64,000 nucleotides of DNA from Leucobacter sp. UCMA 4100 (GCF_027853335.1 NZ_JAFEUS010000002.1:1596514-1660513); one strand, 5' to 3'. Shown: positions 15,956-25,463, counted from the first letter of the stretch. Notes: generated by a model not told the origin, from the letters alone. Translations and numbers: made by a program.

Positions 15956-18284
15956 CCGAGCCAGGCCCAGACCCAGCCCCGCCACCACCCCGCGACAGGC
16001 GCGACGGCCACCAGATCGCGCGGCCGATGTCGGTCGCGAGGGCCGGCACGAGCAGCGAGCGCACGATGAAGGTGTCGAGCAGTACGCCGAACGCCACGAT
16101 GAACGCGATCTGCACGAGAAACAGGATCGGGATCACCGACAGCGCCGCGAACGTCGCCGCGAGCACGAGGCCGGCCGAGGTGATGACGCCGCCCGTGATG
16201 GCGAGGCCGCGCGAGATGCCCTCGAGGGTTCCGTGGCGCAGCGATTCCTCGCGCACCCGGGTCATGAGGAAGATGTTGTAGTCGATGCCGAGCGCCACGA
16301 GAAACACGAAGCTGTAGAGCGGCACGGCGGGGTCGGCGCCGGGAAAGTCGAAGACGTGCTTGAACATCCAGCCGGCGACCCCGAGGGCGGTTCCGAATGA
16401 GAGTACGGTCGTCGCGATGAGGATGATGGGTGCGACGATCGACCGCAGCAGCATCATGAGAATCACGAGAATGACCGCGAGCACGATGGGAATGATGAGG
16501 GCGCGATCGTGGATCGAGGCATCGTTCGTATCAATCGCGGTCGCGGTGACGCCTCCCACGAGCGTCGCTTGGTCCAGCGCGTCGCCGGAGCCCGTGCTCC
16601 CGGAGCCAGCACCCCCGGAGTCAGCCTCAGCCCCACCCGAGGCCAGCGCCTCGCGCAGCTCCCGCACCGTCTGCTGCGCCGCATCTGAGTCGGCGGCGTC
16701 GGTGAGGGTGGCCTGCAGCAGCACGTCGCCGTGCGAGACCGTCGGGGCGGAGGGCTCGGTGCCGGGAGGTCCGAATGCCGTGATGCCGTCGGCGGTCACG
16801 GGGGCGGTGCCGCTCGGCGCGTCGAGGGCGACGACCGCGACCGAGTCGACGCCCGGGTTGTCGAGCAGGGTGTCAGCGGTCTGCTGCAGCGAGCCTGATG
16901 GGGTGACGACCATGGCGGGGCTGCCCGATCCGCCGGGAAAATGTTCGCCGAGGGCCGCTTGGCCATCGCGTGCCTCGCTCACGCCGAGCACGAGCTCTGA
17001 TTGCGCGACGCCCGACGCGTCGAGGTGGGTCGCGCCGAAGAGCCCGGCGACGAGGGCGAGGGTCGTGACGATCCAGATGGGGCGGTGGTGGCTGCGGATC
17101 CACGCGGCGAGCCGGGCCCAGACACCGCGGGGCATACCGTGCTCTTCGGCAACGACCTCGGGTTCGTAGCGGGGGCGGCGGGGCCAGAACGCGGCACGGC
17201 CGAAGGCGAAGAGGATCGCGGGCAGCAGCGTGAGGGCCGCGAGCATCGAGAAGACGATGCCAACGGCGGCGACGGGGCCGAGTGAGCTGTTCGACTTGAG
17301 GCCTGAGAGCAGCAGGCAGAGGAGGCCTGCGATGACGGTACCGCCCGAGGCGAGAATGGGTTCGATCGAGCCGCGAATGGCGCGTATGGTGGCCTCGCCC
17401 TTGTCGCGCGTGAGGCGCAGCTGTTCGCGGTAGCGCGAGACGTAGAGCAGCGAGTAGTCGGTCGCGGCGCCGATGACGAGAATGAAGAGGATGCCCTGGG
17501 TTTGGCCCGAGAGCATGAACACGCCCCACTTCGCGAGCCACCAGTTGACGAGCAGCGCGACGGTGAGCGCCATCATGCTCGTTCCGAGCACGGCGACGGG
17601 CAGAAGGAGCGAGCGGTAGACGATGACGAGAATGATGAACACGGCGATGAGGGCGACGCCGAGCAGTAGCCCGTCGATGCCCGCGAACCCGTTGACGAGG
17701 TCGGCGGTGAAGCCGGCTGGGCCCGTGACCTGCACGGTGACGCCTGAGGGGGCCGCGTCGCGCAGGTGGTCGCCGAGCGCGTTGACGTGGTCGCTGAGGT
17801 TTTCGCCGCTGTCGAGCGGAACGAACGCCTGGGCCGCGAGCCCGTCTTCTGAGGGAATAAACGGCGAGATGTCGTCGCTCACGCCCTCGACCGAGCCGGG
17901 CAGCGAGTCGAGTGCGTCGGCGAGGGTCTCGAGTTCCGCGTCGCTGAACGCGGTGTCTTTCGTTGCGACCACGACGGCGGGAATCGCGTCGGAGTCGCGA
18001 AAGTCGGCGAGCCGCTCCTGCACGAGCGTTGCCTCGGCCGAGCTCGGCAGGTAGGTCGTCTGGTCGTTCGACGAGACCTCTGACACCTTGCCGAAGTAGG
18101 GGCCGCCGATGCCGCCAACGCCGACCCACACGATGATGAGTAGCGCGGGTACGAGCACTCGAAGTAGTCGTGCTGGTGCGGATCGGCGCTCGCCACGCCC
18201 CCGAGAGCGGCGCCCCGCACTCCCGTGCTCGGCGGGTGGCGCCTTGGCCACCTCTGTCGTTGCGCGCGTTTCGTTCTCGGTCAC
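15942..18284 (-). CDS. MMPL/RND-family transporter
   Basis: 780 residues, GTG start preceded by GGGAGG. Two halves each begin with one membrane helix and a large extracytoplasmic domain followed by five or six helices. The proton-relay motifs GAATDYSLLYVSRYRE (about 285-300) and LGIDYNIFLMTRVREES (about 675-690) are both present, as in MmpL/HpnN exporters. A Ser/Gly-rich loop (about 560-585) lies in the second external domain. Divergent from a MarR gene that probably regulates it. Likely exports lipids, hydrophobic compounds or drugs. Confidence 0.88.
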   Translation of the reverse strand: MTENETRATTEVAKAPPAEHGSAGRRSRGRGERRSAPARLLRVLVPALLIIVWVGVGGIGGPYFGKVSEVSSNDQTTYLPSSAEATLVQERLADFRDSDAIPAVVVATKDTAFSDAELETLADALDSLPGSVEGVSDDISPFIPSEDGLAAQAFVPLDSGENLSDHVNALGDHLRDAAPSGVTVQVTGPAGFTADLVNGFAGIDGLLLGVALIAVFIILVIVYRSLLLPVAVLGTSMMALTVALLVNWWLAKWGVFMLSGQTQGILFILVIGAATDYSLLYVSRYREQLRLTRDKGEATIRAIRGSIEPILASGGTVIAGLLCLLLSGLKSNSSLGPVAAVGIVFSMLAALTLLPAILFAFGRAAFWPRRPRYEPEVVAEEHGMPRGVWARLAAWIRSHHRPIWIVTTLALVAGLFGATHLDASGVAQSELVLGVSEARDGQAALGEHFPGGSGSPAMVVTPSGSLQQTADTLLDNPGVDSVAVVALDAPSGTAPVTADGITAFGPPGTEPSAPTVSHGDVLLQATLTDAADSDAAQQTVRELREALASGGAEADSGGAGSGSTGSGDALDQATLVGGVTATAIDTNDASIHDRALIIPIVLAVILVILMMLLRSIVAPIILIATTVLSFGTALGVAGWMFKHVFDFPGADPAVPLYSFVFLVALGIDYNIFLMTRVREESLRHGTLEGISRGLAITGGVITSAGLVLAATFAALSVIPILFLVQIAFIVAFGVLLDTFIVRSLLVPALATDIGRAIWWPSRLSRGGGGAGSGPGSATIA

Positions 18285-18318
18285 CGCTGCCTCCCGCTCG
18301 AATAGATTTAGCTAGCCA

Positions 18319-18364
18319 GGTTATCTAATAACCCTAGGTTGAAATATTCTATGCGTTAACATAG
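18319..18364. promoter_or_regulatory. Divergent MarR/MMPL operator region
   Basis: Two palindromes fill the gap: GGTTATCTAATAACC (18319-18333, perfect 6-nt arms) and CTATGCGTTAACATAG (18349-18364, 5-nt arms). The surrounding sequence is AT-rich, unlike the rest of the window. These are good candidates for MarR dimer sites repressing both genes. The second palindrome ends 4 nt before the MarR start codon. Confidence 0.6.
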
Positions 18365-18368
18365 CACC

Positions 18369-18956
18369 ATGTCGTCGCCAAGCCAAGGGGCGGGCCCGAA
18401 CGAGCAACCCCGCATCAGCATCTACGACGTCGAGGCCAACGACCCCGACGGTCGGCTCGTCACGCGCGCCCACCTGAGCGAGAGCGACCTCACGCAGATC
18501 AGCGAGGTTATGGCGGCGATGGGCAGCCTGCGTGAGAGCGAGGACAAACTCTCGGAGGCCTCGCTCGCGTACATGAAGCTCGGCCGAACCGACATGCGGG
18601 CCCTGCACTTTCTCATCGTCATGGCCAATAAGGGCACGATCGTAACGCCCGGGGCAATTGCCGCTCACCTGCGCATCTCGACCGCGTCGACCACGAAGCT
18701 GCTCGACCGGCTTGAGCGTGGCGGGCACGTGACGAGGTCTATTCACCCGCTTGACCGCAGGGCCTTCGCCATCGAGATCACCGCCGAGACGCGCGAGGCC
18801 GCGATGCAGACGGTGGGGCGGCAGCACGCCAAGCGATTTGAGGCGGCTGCGCGGCTGAGCCCCGCGGAGCGAGAGGTCGTCACCCGCTTCTTGCTCGACA
18901 CCGCACAGCAGCTCGATGTTTCGGGTGAGGGGTGGGCGCAAGGAGGCGCGGCATGA
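18369..18956 (+). CDS. MarR family transcriptional regulator
   Basis: 195 residues. The winged-helix core is at about 70-150: DMRALHFLIVMANKGTIVTPGAIAAHLRISTASTTKLLDRLERGGHVTRSIHPLDRRAFAIEITAE, including the DRR wing of MarR proteins. An N-terminal extension of about 60 residues is longer than usual. Very short leader; the operator lies directly upstream. Divergent from the MMPL transporter, and it overlaps the epimerase gene by ATGA. Confidence 0.88.
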   Translation: MSSPSQGAGPNEQPRISIYDVEANDPDGRLVTRAHLSESDLTQISEVMAAMGSLRESEDKLSEASLAYMKLGRTDMRALHFLIVMANKGTIVTPGAIAAHLRISTASTTKLLDRLERGGHVTRSIHPLDRRAFAIEITAETREAAMQTVGRQHAKRFEAAARLSPAEREVVTRFLLDTAQQLDVSGEGWAQGGAA

Positions 18957-19843
18957 AACGTATCGTCATTGCGGGGGCCTCAGGGCTCATCGGCAGCGAA
19001 CTGACCGAGCGGCTGCGGGCGCGCGGTGACGAGGTCGTGCGGCTCGTGCGCGGCAAAGCGGCCGGCCCGGGCGAAGCGGCATGGAGCCCCTCGCGAGGCG
19101 AGCTCGACCCGGCGGTGCTTGAGCGAGCCGACGCGGTGGTGTCGCTGAGCGGCGCGAGCGTGGGCAAGCTGCCGTGGAGCAAGCGCTACCGGCGCGAACT
19201 CTGGAACTCGCGCATCGACAGCACCCGCACGATCGTTACCGCGCTCGAGCGAGTGGAGGGGCCGAAGCCCGCCCTGCTCTCGGGCTCGGCGAGTGGCTTC
19301 TACGGGTCGCCTGGAGGGGGGGAGTGCACCGAGAGCGCGCCTGCCGGCGACACCTTCTTGGCGAGGCTCTGCGCCGCATGGGAGGCCGAGGCGATGCGCG
19401 CAGCCTCGTTCACCCGCGTCGCGACCCTGCGCACCTCGCCCGTCTTGCACCCGCTCGGTGTGCTGAAGCCCATGGTGCTGCTCACGAAGCTCGGCCTCGG
19501 CGGCCCGCTCGGCTCTGGCAGGCAGGTATGGCCGTGGATCTCGCTCAACGACGAGGTCGGCGCGATCACGCACATCATCGACCGGGGCATCGAGGGCCCC
19601 GTCAACCTGGCGGGCCCGACCCCCGCGACGAATGCCGAGATTGGCCGCGCGCTTGCGCGGAGTCTCGGCCGCCCGTTCTGGCTTCCGGCTCCCGAGTTCG
19701 CCCTTCGGGTCGCTCTTGGGCGTGACGCGACCGAGTCGCTGCTCACGGCCGATGCGACGGTCGTGCCAGAGGTGCTCATCGCGAGCGGCTACGAGTTCAC
19801 GCACTGCACGCCAGAAGCGGCGATTGAGGCAGTGCTCGGGTGA
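18953..19843 (+). CDS. TIGR01777-type NAD(P)-dependent epimerase/oxidoreductase
   Basis: 296 residues. The ATG at 18953 overlaps the MarR stop and is followed immediately by the Rossmann motif IVIAGASGLIGSEL. Further family marks are VVSLSGASVGKLPWSKRYRRELWNSRIDSTRTIV and LLSGSASGFYG (Tyr-containing active-site region), and a C-terminal DUF1731-like part (about 245-295). Family members are SulA/YfcH-like proteins of uncertain substrate. The photolyase gene starts inside its stop codon. Confidence 0.85.
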   Translation: MKRIVIAGASGLIGSELTERLRARGDEVVRLVRGKAAGPGEAAWSPSRGELDPAVLERADAVVSLSGASVGKLPWSKRYRRELWNSRIDSTRTIVTALERVEGPKPALLSGSASGFYGSPGGGECTESAPAGDTFLARLCAAWEAEAMRAASFTRVATLRTSPVLHPLGVLKPMVLLTKLGLGGPLGSGRQVWPWISLNDEVGAITHIIDRGIEGPVNLAGPTPATNAEIGRALARSLGRPFWLPAPEFALRVALGRDATESLLTADATVVPEVLIASGYEFTHCTPEAAIEAVLG

Positions 19844-21234
19844 CCACGCTCGTCTGGTTTCGCGACGATCTGCGGGTGCACGATCACCCCGCGTTGCACG
19901 AGGCGATGCAGGCGGGCGAGGGCTCGCACGCCGTCGCGCTCTACGTGCTCGACGAGGTTTCGCCAGGGGTGAGGCCGCTTGGCGGTGCCGCTCGCTGGTG
20001 GCTGCACCACTCGCTCGAGCACCTCGCGGGCGAGCTTTCGGCGCTCGGCGTCGAGCTGCTCGTGCGCGAGGGGCCTGCGAACCGGGTCGTGCGGGAGGTT
20101 GTCGAGGCCACCGGCAGCAGTGCCGTGCTGTGGAACCGGCGGTATGGCGGCCCCGAGCGTGACATCGATGCCAGGCTCAAGCACGAACTGCGCGAGCGGG
20201 GCGTCGCGGCCCACTCGTTCTTTGCGAACCTGCTCATTGAGCCTTGGCACGTGGCCACGCAGGCCGGCACTCCGTACCGGGTGTACGGGGCGTTTCGTCG
20301 TGCGCTCGGCGAAAGGCTTCGCCCAGACCTGCCGCTCCCGGCGCCGTCATCCCAGCGAGGCGGCGACGCATCACCGCCAGCAAGCTCTCGGTCAACCTCG
20401 CTCGACGCCCTCCTCGCCGAGAACATCAGCGTGCTCGACCACGAACCGGCGTGGGCCGGGGGCCTCGCCCGCCGCTGGAGCCCCGGCACCGCCCACGCCC
20501 ACGAGCGCCTGCGTGTCTTTCTCGAAGGCGGCCTCGAGGGCTACGCCGAGGGCCGTGACCTGCCGGCCAGCGATGCGACCTCGGGGCTCTCGCCGCACCT
20601 GCGTTTCGGCGAGCTGAGCCCTCGCGAGGTGTGGCACGCGACGCACGCCGCAGCCGCGCAGCAGGGGCTTGACCCCGAGAAGTTCCTCTCAGAAATCATC
20701 TGGCGCGAGTTCGCCTGGCACACCCTCTACGCGGCACCTGATCTCGCGACCACGAACCTTAACCCCCGCTACGAGGCCCTGGGGTGGATCACCGCCAGCG
20801 ACGCCCAAACCGGCCCCGAGGCCGAGCTGCTTCAGGCCTGGCTCGAGGGCCGCACCGGCTTTGGGCTCGTCGATGCGGGCATGCGCGAGTTGTGGGCCAC
20901 GGGAACGATGCACAACCGGGTGCGCATGACCGCAGCCTCGCTGCTCACGAAGAACCTCGGCATCGACTGGCGGGTGGGCGAGGCCTGGTTCTGGGATACG
21001 CTCGTCGACGCTGACCAGGCGAGCAACCCCTTCAACTGGCAGTGGGTCGCCGGCAGCGGCGCCGATGCGGCACCATACTTTCGGGTGTTTAACCCTGAGC
21101 GGCAGGCCGAACGCTTCGACCCCGACGGTGAGTACGTCGAGCGGTGGGCGCCGGACAGCCTGCTGATCCCGCCGATTGTCGACCTGCGCGAGAGCCGCCT
21201 TGCCGCTCTTGCGCGCTATGACGCGCTGCCCTGA
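19840..21234 (+). CDS. phr: Deoxyribodipyrimidine photolyase
   Basis: 464 residues from GTG 19840 (GTGA overlap). The N-terminal antenna domain opens with TLVWFRDDLRVHDHPAL. The FAD domain carries LSPHLRFGELSPREVWH, EIIWREFAWHTLY, FGLVDAGMRELWATGTMHNRVRM and DADQASNPFNWQWVAGSGADAAPYFRVFNP, which are hallmark class I CPD-photolyase blocks. It repairs UV pyrimidine dimers using light and FADH-. The end overlaps the convergent LysR gene by 19 nt. Confidence 0.95.
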   Translation: MTTLVWFRDDLRVHDHPALHEAMQAGEGSHAVALYVLDEVSPGVRPLGGAARWWLHHSLEHLAGELSALGVELLVREGPANRVVREVVEATGSSAVLWNRRYGGPERDIDARLKHELRERGVAAHSFFANLLIEPWHVATQAGTPYRVYGAFRRALGERLRPDLPLPAPSSQRGGDASPPASSRSTSLDALLAENISVLDHEPAWAGGLARRWSPGTAHAHERLRVFLEGGLEGYAEGRDLPASDATSGLSPHLRFGELSPREVWHATHAAAAQQGLDPEKFLSEIIWREFAWHTLYAAPDLATTNLNPRYEALGWITASDAQTGPEAELLQAWLEGRTGFGLVDAGMRELWATGTMHNRVRMTAASLLTKNLGIDWRVGEAWFWDTLVDADQASNPFNWQWVAGSGADAAPYFRVFNPERQAERFDPDGEYVERWAPDSLLIPPIVDLRESRLAALARYDALP

Positions 21235-22133
21235 GCCGCCGTTGTCGCCGCCGCGACGTGCACGAGTTCGGCCGCGAGACCCGTGAGGCGCTGCGGGCCC
21301 GCCCACACCGCCGTGAGCGGGCGGCGCACGCCCTCGCCCTCGTGAGCGATGCGCACGAGGGAGCCGTCGTCGAGGTGTCGCTGCAGGGCGAGCTCGCTGA
21401 GGGCCGCGGGCCCCGCGCCTGAGAGTGCGGCGACGCGCACGGCGGCGTTGCTGCCGAGCTCCTGCGCGATGGCGTGCTGTGGGTGGCCGGCGAACAGGGC
21501 CTCGAGGGCGTCGCGCGTGCCAGAGCCGGGCTCTCGCACGACGAGCGGGGTGCGGGCAAGGTCGGCGAGCGAGACAGCGCCGCCGTGGGTGGTGAGCTCG
21601 TGCCCCGGAGGCGCCGCAATGACGAGCTCGTCTTCGTGCACGACGTGGGTGTTCACGCGCACCGGAACCTCTGGCGTCTCGACGAAGCCGAGGTCGATGC
21701 GCCCCTGCTGCAGGTCGGCGAGCACGTCGCGTGAGTTCGCGACCTCGATGTGTAGCACCGCGCGGGGTGCTCGCCGCTTTACCTCGGCGATCCAGGCGGG
21801 AAGGAAGCTCTCGGCGATCGTCATGCTCGCGCCCACACGGCAGGTGCTTGGGCCGGCGTGATGGGTGTGGTCGATCCACTCGGTGAGCTCGCTCGCGCCG
21901 TCGACGAGCGTTCGGGCGCGGTCGGCGAGGGCGAGGCCGAGCGGGGTGGCGCGCGATCCGCGGGGGTGGCGAATGAGGAGCGGTGATCCGACGCGCGTTT
22001 CGAGCTCGGCGATCGCGCGGCTCGCGTTGGGCTGCGCCATGCCAACGGCGCGCGCGCCCGCGCCGAGGCTGCCGTGCTGCACGACGGCGACAAAGAGTTC
22101 GAGCACCTGCAGGTTGGGCCACGCTTGCTTCAT
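21216..22133 (-). CDS. LysR family transcriptional regulator
   Basis: 305 residues when started at ATG 22133; ATG 22154 is an upstream alternative. HTH at about 5-65: LQVLELFVAVVQHGSLGAGARAVGMAQPNASRAIAELETRVGSPLLIRHPRGSRATPLG. The substrate-binding domain follows (about 90-300). Divergent from the YeiH gene 70 nt away, which it probably controls as in CbbR/YeiE-type pairs. Confidence 0.9.
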   Translation of the reverse strand: MKQAWPNLQVLELFVAVVQHGSLGAGARAVGMAQPNASRAIAELETRVGSPLLIRHPRGSRATPLGLALADRARTLVDGASELTEWIDHTHHAGPSTCRVGASMTIAESFLPAWIAEVKRRAPRAVLHIEVANSRDVLADLQQGRIDLGFVETPEVPVRVNTHVVHEDELVIAAPPGHELTTHGGAVSLADLARTPLVVREPGSGTRDALEALFAGHPQHAIAQELGSNAAVRVAALSGAGPAALSELALQRHLDDGSLVRIAHEGEGVRRPLTAVWAGPQRLTGLAAELVHVAAATTAAQGSAS

Positions 22134-22204
22134 ATCAAAAGCATATGCCGCCATGCTGAATGGTGGGCTACCGGACGGTTTCGCCGCGCACAACAATGTG
22201 TGTC
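22134..22204. promoter_or_regulatory. LysR/YeiH divergent promoter region
   Basis: A 70-nt divergent gap. CATATCAAAAGCATATG at 22131-22147 contains the CATATG dyad and an ATAT-N-ATAT spacing compatible with a LysR T-N11-A site. No clear Shine-Dalgarno precedes the YeiH start. Confidence 0.4.
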
Positions 22205-23242
22205 ATGACCACCAACGCTCCCAGTCGCTCGCCTGAGCGCGCCGCCCGCCTTACCCGTTTCGTGCCCGGCCTCGCGCTCGCCGCTGGGGCCGCCGGCCTC
22301 TCGATGCTCGTGAGCGACCTACTGCAACGCGTGGGCGTGCCGAGCGTGAGCCCACTCATCATCGCGATCGTGCTCGGCATCGTGCTCACGAACGTCGTGG
22401 CCCTGCCAGAGGCCACGGGGCCGGGCATCACCTTCGCGGCAAAGAAACTGCTTCGCGCGGGCATCGTGCTGCTCGGTCTGCAGCTCGTCATGGGCGACAT
22501 TCTCTCGCTCGGTGCGCCGATGCTCGTCGTCATCGTGGTCGTGGTCGCGGGCGGGGTCTTTGCGACGCTCGGCATGGGGCGGCTGCTCGGCATGAAACCG
22601 GCCCAGACCCTACTCATCGCGTGCGGCTTCTCGATTTGCGGGGCCGCGGCCGTTGCGGGCGTCGAGGGGGTCACCGATGCCGACGAAGAAGAGGTCGTGA
22701 CGGCGGTCGCCCTCGTCGTGATTTTTGGTACCCTCATGATCGCGGTGATCCCCTTTCTCTCCTCGCTCTTCGGCCTCGGGCCCGAGCTCGCGGGCATGTG
22801 GGCCGGAGCCTCGATTCACGAGATCGCTCAGGTGGTCGCTGCGGGCGGACTCATCGGGGGTGGGGCGCTCGCCGTCGCCGTCGTCGTGAAGCTCGCGCGC
22901 GTGCTGCTGCTCGCCCCCATTGTCGCCGTGCTCAGCATCAGGCAGCGCCGCCTCGGAACGCTCGCTCCCGGCGCCAAACGCCCGCCTATCGTGCCGCTCT
23001 TCATCATCGGATTTCTCGCGATGGTCGCCCTGCGATCGAGCGGTTGGTTGCCAGAGGGCATCGTGCAGGCGGGCGGCATCGCCCAAACCGCGCTTCTCTC
23101 GGCCGCAATGTTCGGCCTCGGTTGCGGGGTCAAGGTGCGCTCGCTCATGAGCGTCGGCGCGAAGCCCTTCGTGCTCGCGACCGGCTCAACACTCGTCGTC
23201 GCGAGCCTCTCGCTCGCGGGCATTGTGCTCGTGCACTCCTGA
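22205..23242 (+). CDS. YeiH/UPF0324 family membrane protein (putative sulfate exporter)
   Basis: 345 residues from ATG 22205; ATGs at 22160 and 22196 are in frame but would add a non-hydrophobic, poorly coding-like tail. About ten membrane helices; family blocks ITFAAKKLLRAGIVLLGLQL, LIACGFSICGAAAVAGVEGV and MWAGASIHEIAQVVAAG are clear. YeiH proteins next to a LysR gene are often annotated as sulfate exporters, though the experimental basis is thin. No gene of sulfur metabolism lies beside it. Confidence 0.85.
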   Translation: MTTNAPSRSPERAARLTRFVPGLALAAGAAGLSMLVSDLLQRVGVPSVSPLIIAIVLGIVLTNVVALPEATGPGITFAAKKLLRAGIVLLGLQLVMGDILSLGAPMLVVIVVVVAGGVFATLGMGRLLGMKPAQTLLIACGFSICGAAAVAGVEGVTDADEEEVVTAVALVVIFGTLMIAVIPFLSSLFGLGPELAGMWAGASIHEIAQVVAAGGLIGGGALAVAVVVKLARVLLLAPIVAVLSIRQRRLGTLAPGAKRPPIVPLFIIGFLAMVALRSSGWLPEGIVQAGGIAQTALLSAAMFGLGCGVKVRSLMSVGAKPFVLATGSTLVVASLSLAGIVLVHS

Positions 23243-23274
23243 GCCGCGGATCGGCGCGAGCTCGTCGCGAAAAA

Positions 23275-23631
23275 TTACTCGCCGCGGCGTTCGTTCATCG
23301 CCTGCAGGTGCGCGGGCGTCGCCTTGACGACGTGCTCGGCATACTCGGGGTGCTTCGGCAGCCAGGCGACAACGTAGGGGCAGATGGGCACGATGAGGTG
23401 GCCCTGCGAGACGAAGTCGTCGACCACCTGGCGCACGAGCAATGAAGCGAGGCCCTGGCCGCCGTATTCTTCGCTCACGCCCGTGTGCACGAGCATGCGG
23501 TGAGTGCGGCCATCGACCTCGAGGTCGATGTAGCCCTCCTGGCCGACCTCGCGGTCGCCCTCGGCGGTATCAATGAGCGCGTAACGCTGCTCGTCGGGCA
23601 GGTGGCGTACAACAAAGTGATCGTGGCTCAT
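23275..23631 (-). CDS. Small GNAT-family N-acetyltransferase (YjdJ type)
   Basis: 118 residues, shorter than ordinary GNATs. The acetyl-CoA block is GVSEEYGGQGLASLLVRQVVDDFVSQG (about 52-78), followed by PICPYVVAWLPKHPEYAEHVV (about 83-103), typical of the YjdJ/NATD1 minimal GNAT group. Substrate unknown. It stands between the YeiH and histidine kinase genes. Confidence 0.85.
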   Translation of the reverse strand: MSHDHFVVRHLPDEQRYALIDTAEGDREVGQEGYIDLEVDGRTHRMLVHTGVSEEYGGQGLASLLVRQVVDDFVSQGHLIVPICPYVVAWLPKHPEYAEHVVKATPAHLQAMNERRGE

Positions 23632-23668
23632 GGCCCCTCCTGTTCACCGGTGACGTGGTGCCCCCAGG

Positions 23669-24793
23669 CTACGCGCCCTGGCTTGGAACACAAGGGGCAA
23701 AGTCAACGACCACTCGCGCGCCGCCCTCTGGCAGGAGGGTGAAGTCGAGCGTTCCGCCGTGCACGCGCACGATGTTGCGCACGATGCTGAGGCCGAGGCC
23801 CGCGCCCGCGTGATCGTCGCCCGTGCCGCGAACGCGCCCCGCGGCACGTTGAAAGGGCTCGAGTAGCACGTCGGCCGTGGCCCCGCTCACGGGCACCCCC
23901 GTGTTCACGACCGTGAGGCGAGCACCGTGAGGGGTGTCGGTGGTCATGACGGTGACGCTGCCGCCGCCACTCGGGCGGTTGTGCACGATGGCGTTGTGAA
24001 CGAGGTTCAGCACGAGGGGTTGCAGAAGCGACTCGGCGCCGAGCACAAGCGCCTTTTCGCCCACAACCTCGAGCGAGATGCCCCGCTTCTCGGCGAGCGG
24101 CAGGAGGCTTTCGGTCGCTTCTTCGACGAGCAGCGACACGTCAACGGGTGAGGGGTTCGTGAGCCGGTGGCTCGACGAGTGCAGCAGGAGCAGCGCGTCG
24201 GCCAGATCGATTGCCCTCGTGTTGACGAGGTGCAGGCTCTCGAGCAGCGCTCGCAGGTCGGCATGCTCGTCTTCGCGCGCGACCTCGATCATGGTGCGGG
24301 TGATCGCGAGCGGCGTGCGCAGCTCGTGCGAGGCCGCCGCGGTGAAACGCTCTTGCTCGGCGACGTGCGTTTCAATCTCAGCGAGCATCTCGTCGAAGGT
24401 ATCGGCGAGGTCGCGAAACTCGTCTCTTGGCCCGGGCATCGCGATGCGGTGCGTGAGCGATCCGCCGCTTGCAAGCTTCGCGGCCTCGGTGATCTGGGTG
24501 AGGGGCGCGAGCATGCGGCCCGCGAGCCACCAGCCGCCGATGAGGCCAAAAGCGATGATGCCGAGCGGCGCCCAGATGATTTTCGGGGCGAAGGCCCGCT
24601 CGAGGTCGGTGCGGTTGGGCACGTGCATGCCGTCGACAAAAATGGGGGCGTCGGGCACGTACCGCAAGAGAAAGAGCCACACGACCGCGAGGAGCAGCGC
24701 GCTCGCGATCGTGAGAAATCCCGCGTAGCTCAGGGTGAGCTTGACCCGCGCGCTCAGGCCGGGCCTGCGGGCCCCTCGCTTCTCGCTATGCAC
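23669..24793 (-). CDS. Sensor histidine kinase
   Basis: 374 residues from GTG 24793, which overlaps the regulator stop by 8 nt; a much longer upstream frame is only the regulator's shadow. Two membrane helices (about 17-38 and 70-92) enclose a short periplasmic loop, then HAMP. The H-box is FTAAASHELRTPLAITRTMIEVA (about 155-177). The N-box is NLVHNAIVHNRP and the G-boxes end in GDDHAGAGLGLSIVRNIVRVHGG. Pairs with the adjacent OmpR-type regulator and may sense cell-wall status, given the divergent VanY-like gene. Confidence 0.92.
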   Translation of the reverse strand: MHSEKRGARRPGLSARVKLTLSYAGFLTIASALLLAVVWLFLLRYVPDAPIFVDGMHVPNRTDLERAFAPKIIWAPLGIIAFGLIGGWWLAGRMLAPLTQITEAAKLASGGSLTHRIAMPGPRDEFRDLADTFDEMLAEIETHVAEQERFTAAASHELRTPLAITRTMIEVAREDEHADLRALLESLHLVNTRAIDLADALLLLHSSSHRLTNPSPVDVSLLVEEATESLLPLAEKRGISLEVVGEKALVLGAESLLQPLVLNLVHNAIVHNRPSGGGSVTVMTTDTPHGARLTVVNTGVPVSGATADVLLEPFQRAAGRVRGTGDDHAGAGLGLSIVRNIVRVHGGTLDFTLLPEGGARVVVDFAPCVPSQGA

Positions 24794-25463
24794 GGCCGGG
24801 CTCTCCCGTGTCGATGCGGTAGCCGACCCCCGCGACCGTCGCGATGGCCCAGGGCTCGCCGAGCCGTTTGCGCAGCGTCGAGACCGTGATGCGCACGGCG
24901 TTCGTGAAGGGGTCGGCATTCTCGTCCCACGCCCGCTCGAGCAACTGTTCGGCACTCACAACGCCGCCCGCCGCCTCGACGAGCACCTCGAGCACCGCGA
25001 ACTGCTTGCGGGTGAGTGCGATGTAGCGCCCGTCACGGTACACCTCGCGGCGAAACGGGTCGAGCGTGATGCCCGCGATCTCGCGCACGGGAGGTTCGGC
25101 CCGGGAGCGCCTGCGGTCGAGCGCCCGAATGCGCATCACGAGCTCGCGAAACTCGAACGGCTTCGTGAGGAAATCGTCGGCGCCGAGTTCAAAGCCGCTC
25201 GCCTTGTCGTCGATGCGATTCGCCGCCGTGAGCATGATGATCGGGGTGCCGGTGCCGCCAGCGACAATGTGCTGGGCAACCTCGTCGCCAGAGGGCCCGG
25301 GAACGTCACGGTCGAGTACCGCCATGTCGTAGTCGTTGATGCTGAGCAGTTCGAGGGCGGTGTCGCCGTCACCGGCAATGTCGGCCGCGATCGCTTCGAG
25401 ACGCAGCCCGTCTTTGATCGCCGCTGCGAGCAGGGGCTCATCTTCAAGAATCAGCACGCGCAT
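24786..25463 (-). CDS. OmpR/PhoB-family response regulator
   Basis: 225 residues from ATG 25463 (MRVLILEDEPLL). The receiver holds the acidic pair ED (8-9), the phospho-acceptor Asp in MAVLDRDVPGPSGDEV (about 53) and Lys in DDFLTKPFEF (about 102). The C-terminal winged helix includes YIALTRKQFAVLEVLVEAAGGVVSAEQLLERAWDE and VSTLRKRLGEPWAIATVAGVGYRI. It starts the two-component operon. Confidence 0.93.
   Translation of the reverse strand: MRVLILEDEPLLAAAIKDGLRLEAIAADIAGDGDTALELLSINDYDMAVLDRDVPGPSGDEVAQHIVAGGTGTPIIMLTAANRIDDKASGFELGADDFLTKPFEFRELVMRIRALDRRRSRAEPPVREIAGITLDPFRREVYRDGRYIALTRKQFAVLEVLVEAAGGVVSAEQLLERAWDENADPFTNAVRITVSTLRKRLGEPWAIATVAGVGYRIDTGEPGRA

Noticed and set aside
23669-24955. 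Longer histidine kinase starting at 24955
   Set aside because: The extra N-terminal 54 residues are the regulator's coding sequence in another frame (Ser/Arg-rich); GTG 24793 with an 8-nt overlap is more natural.
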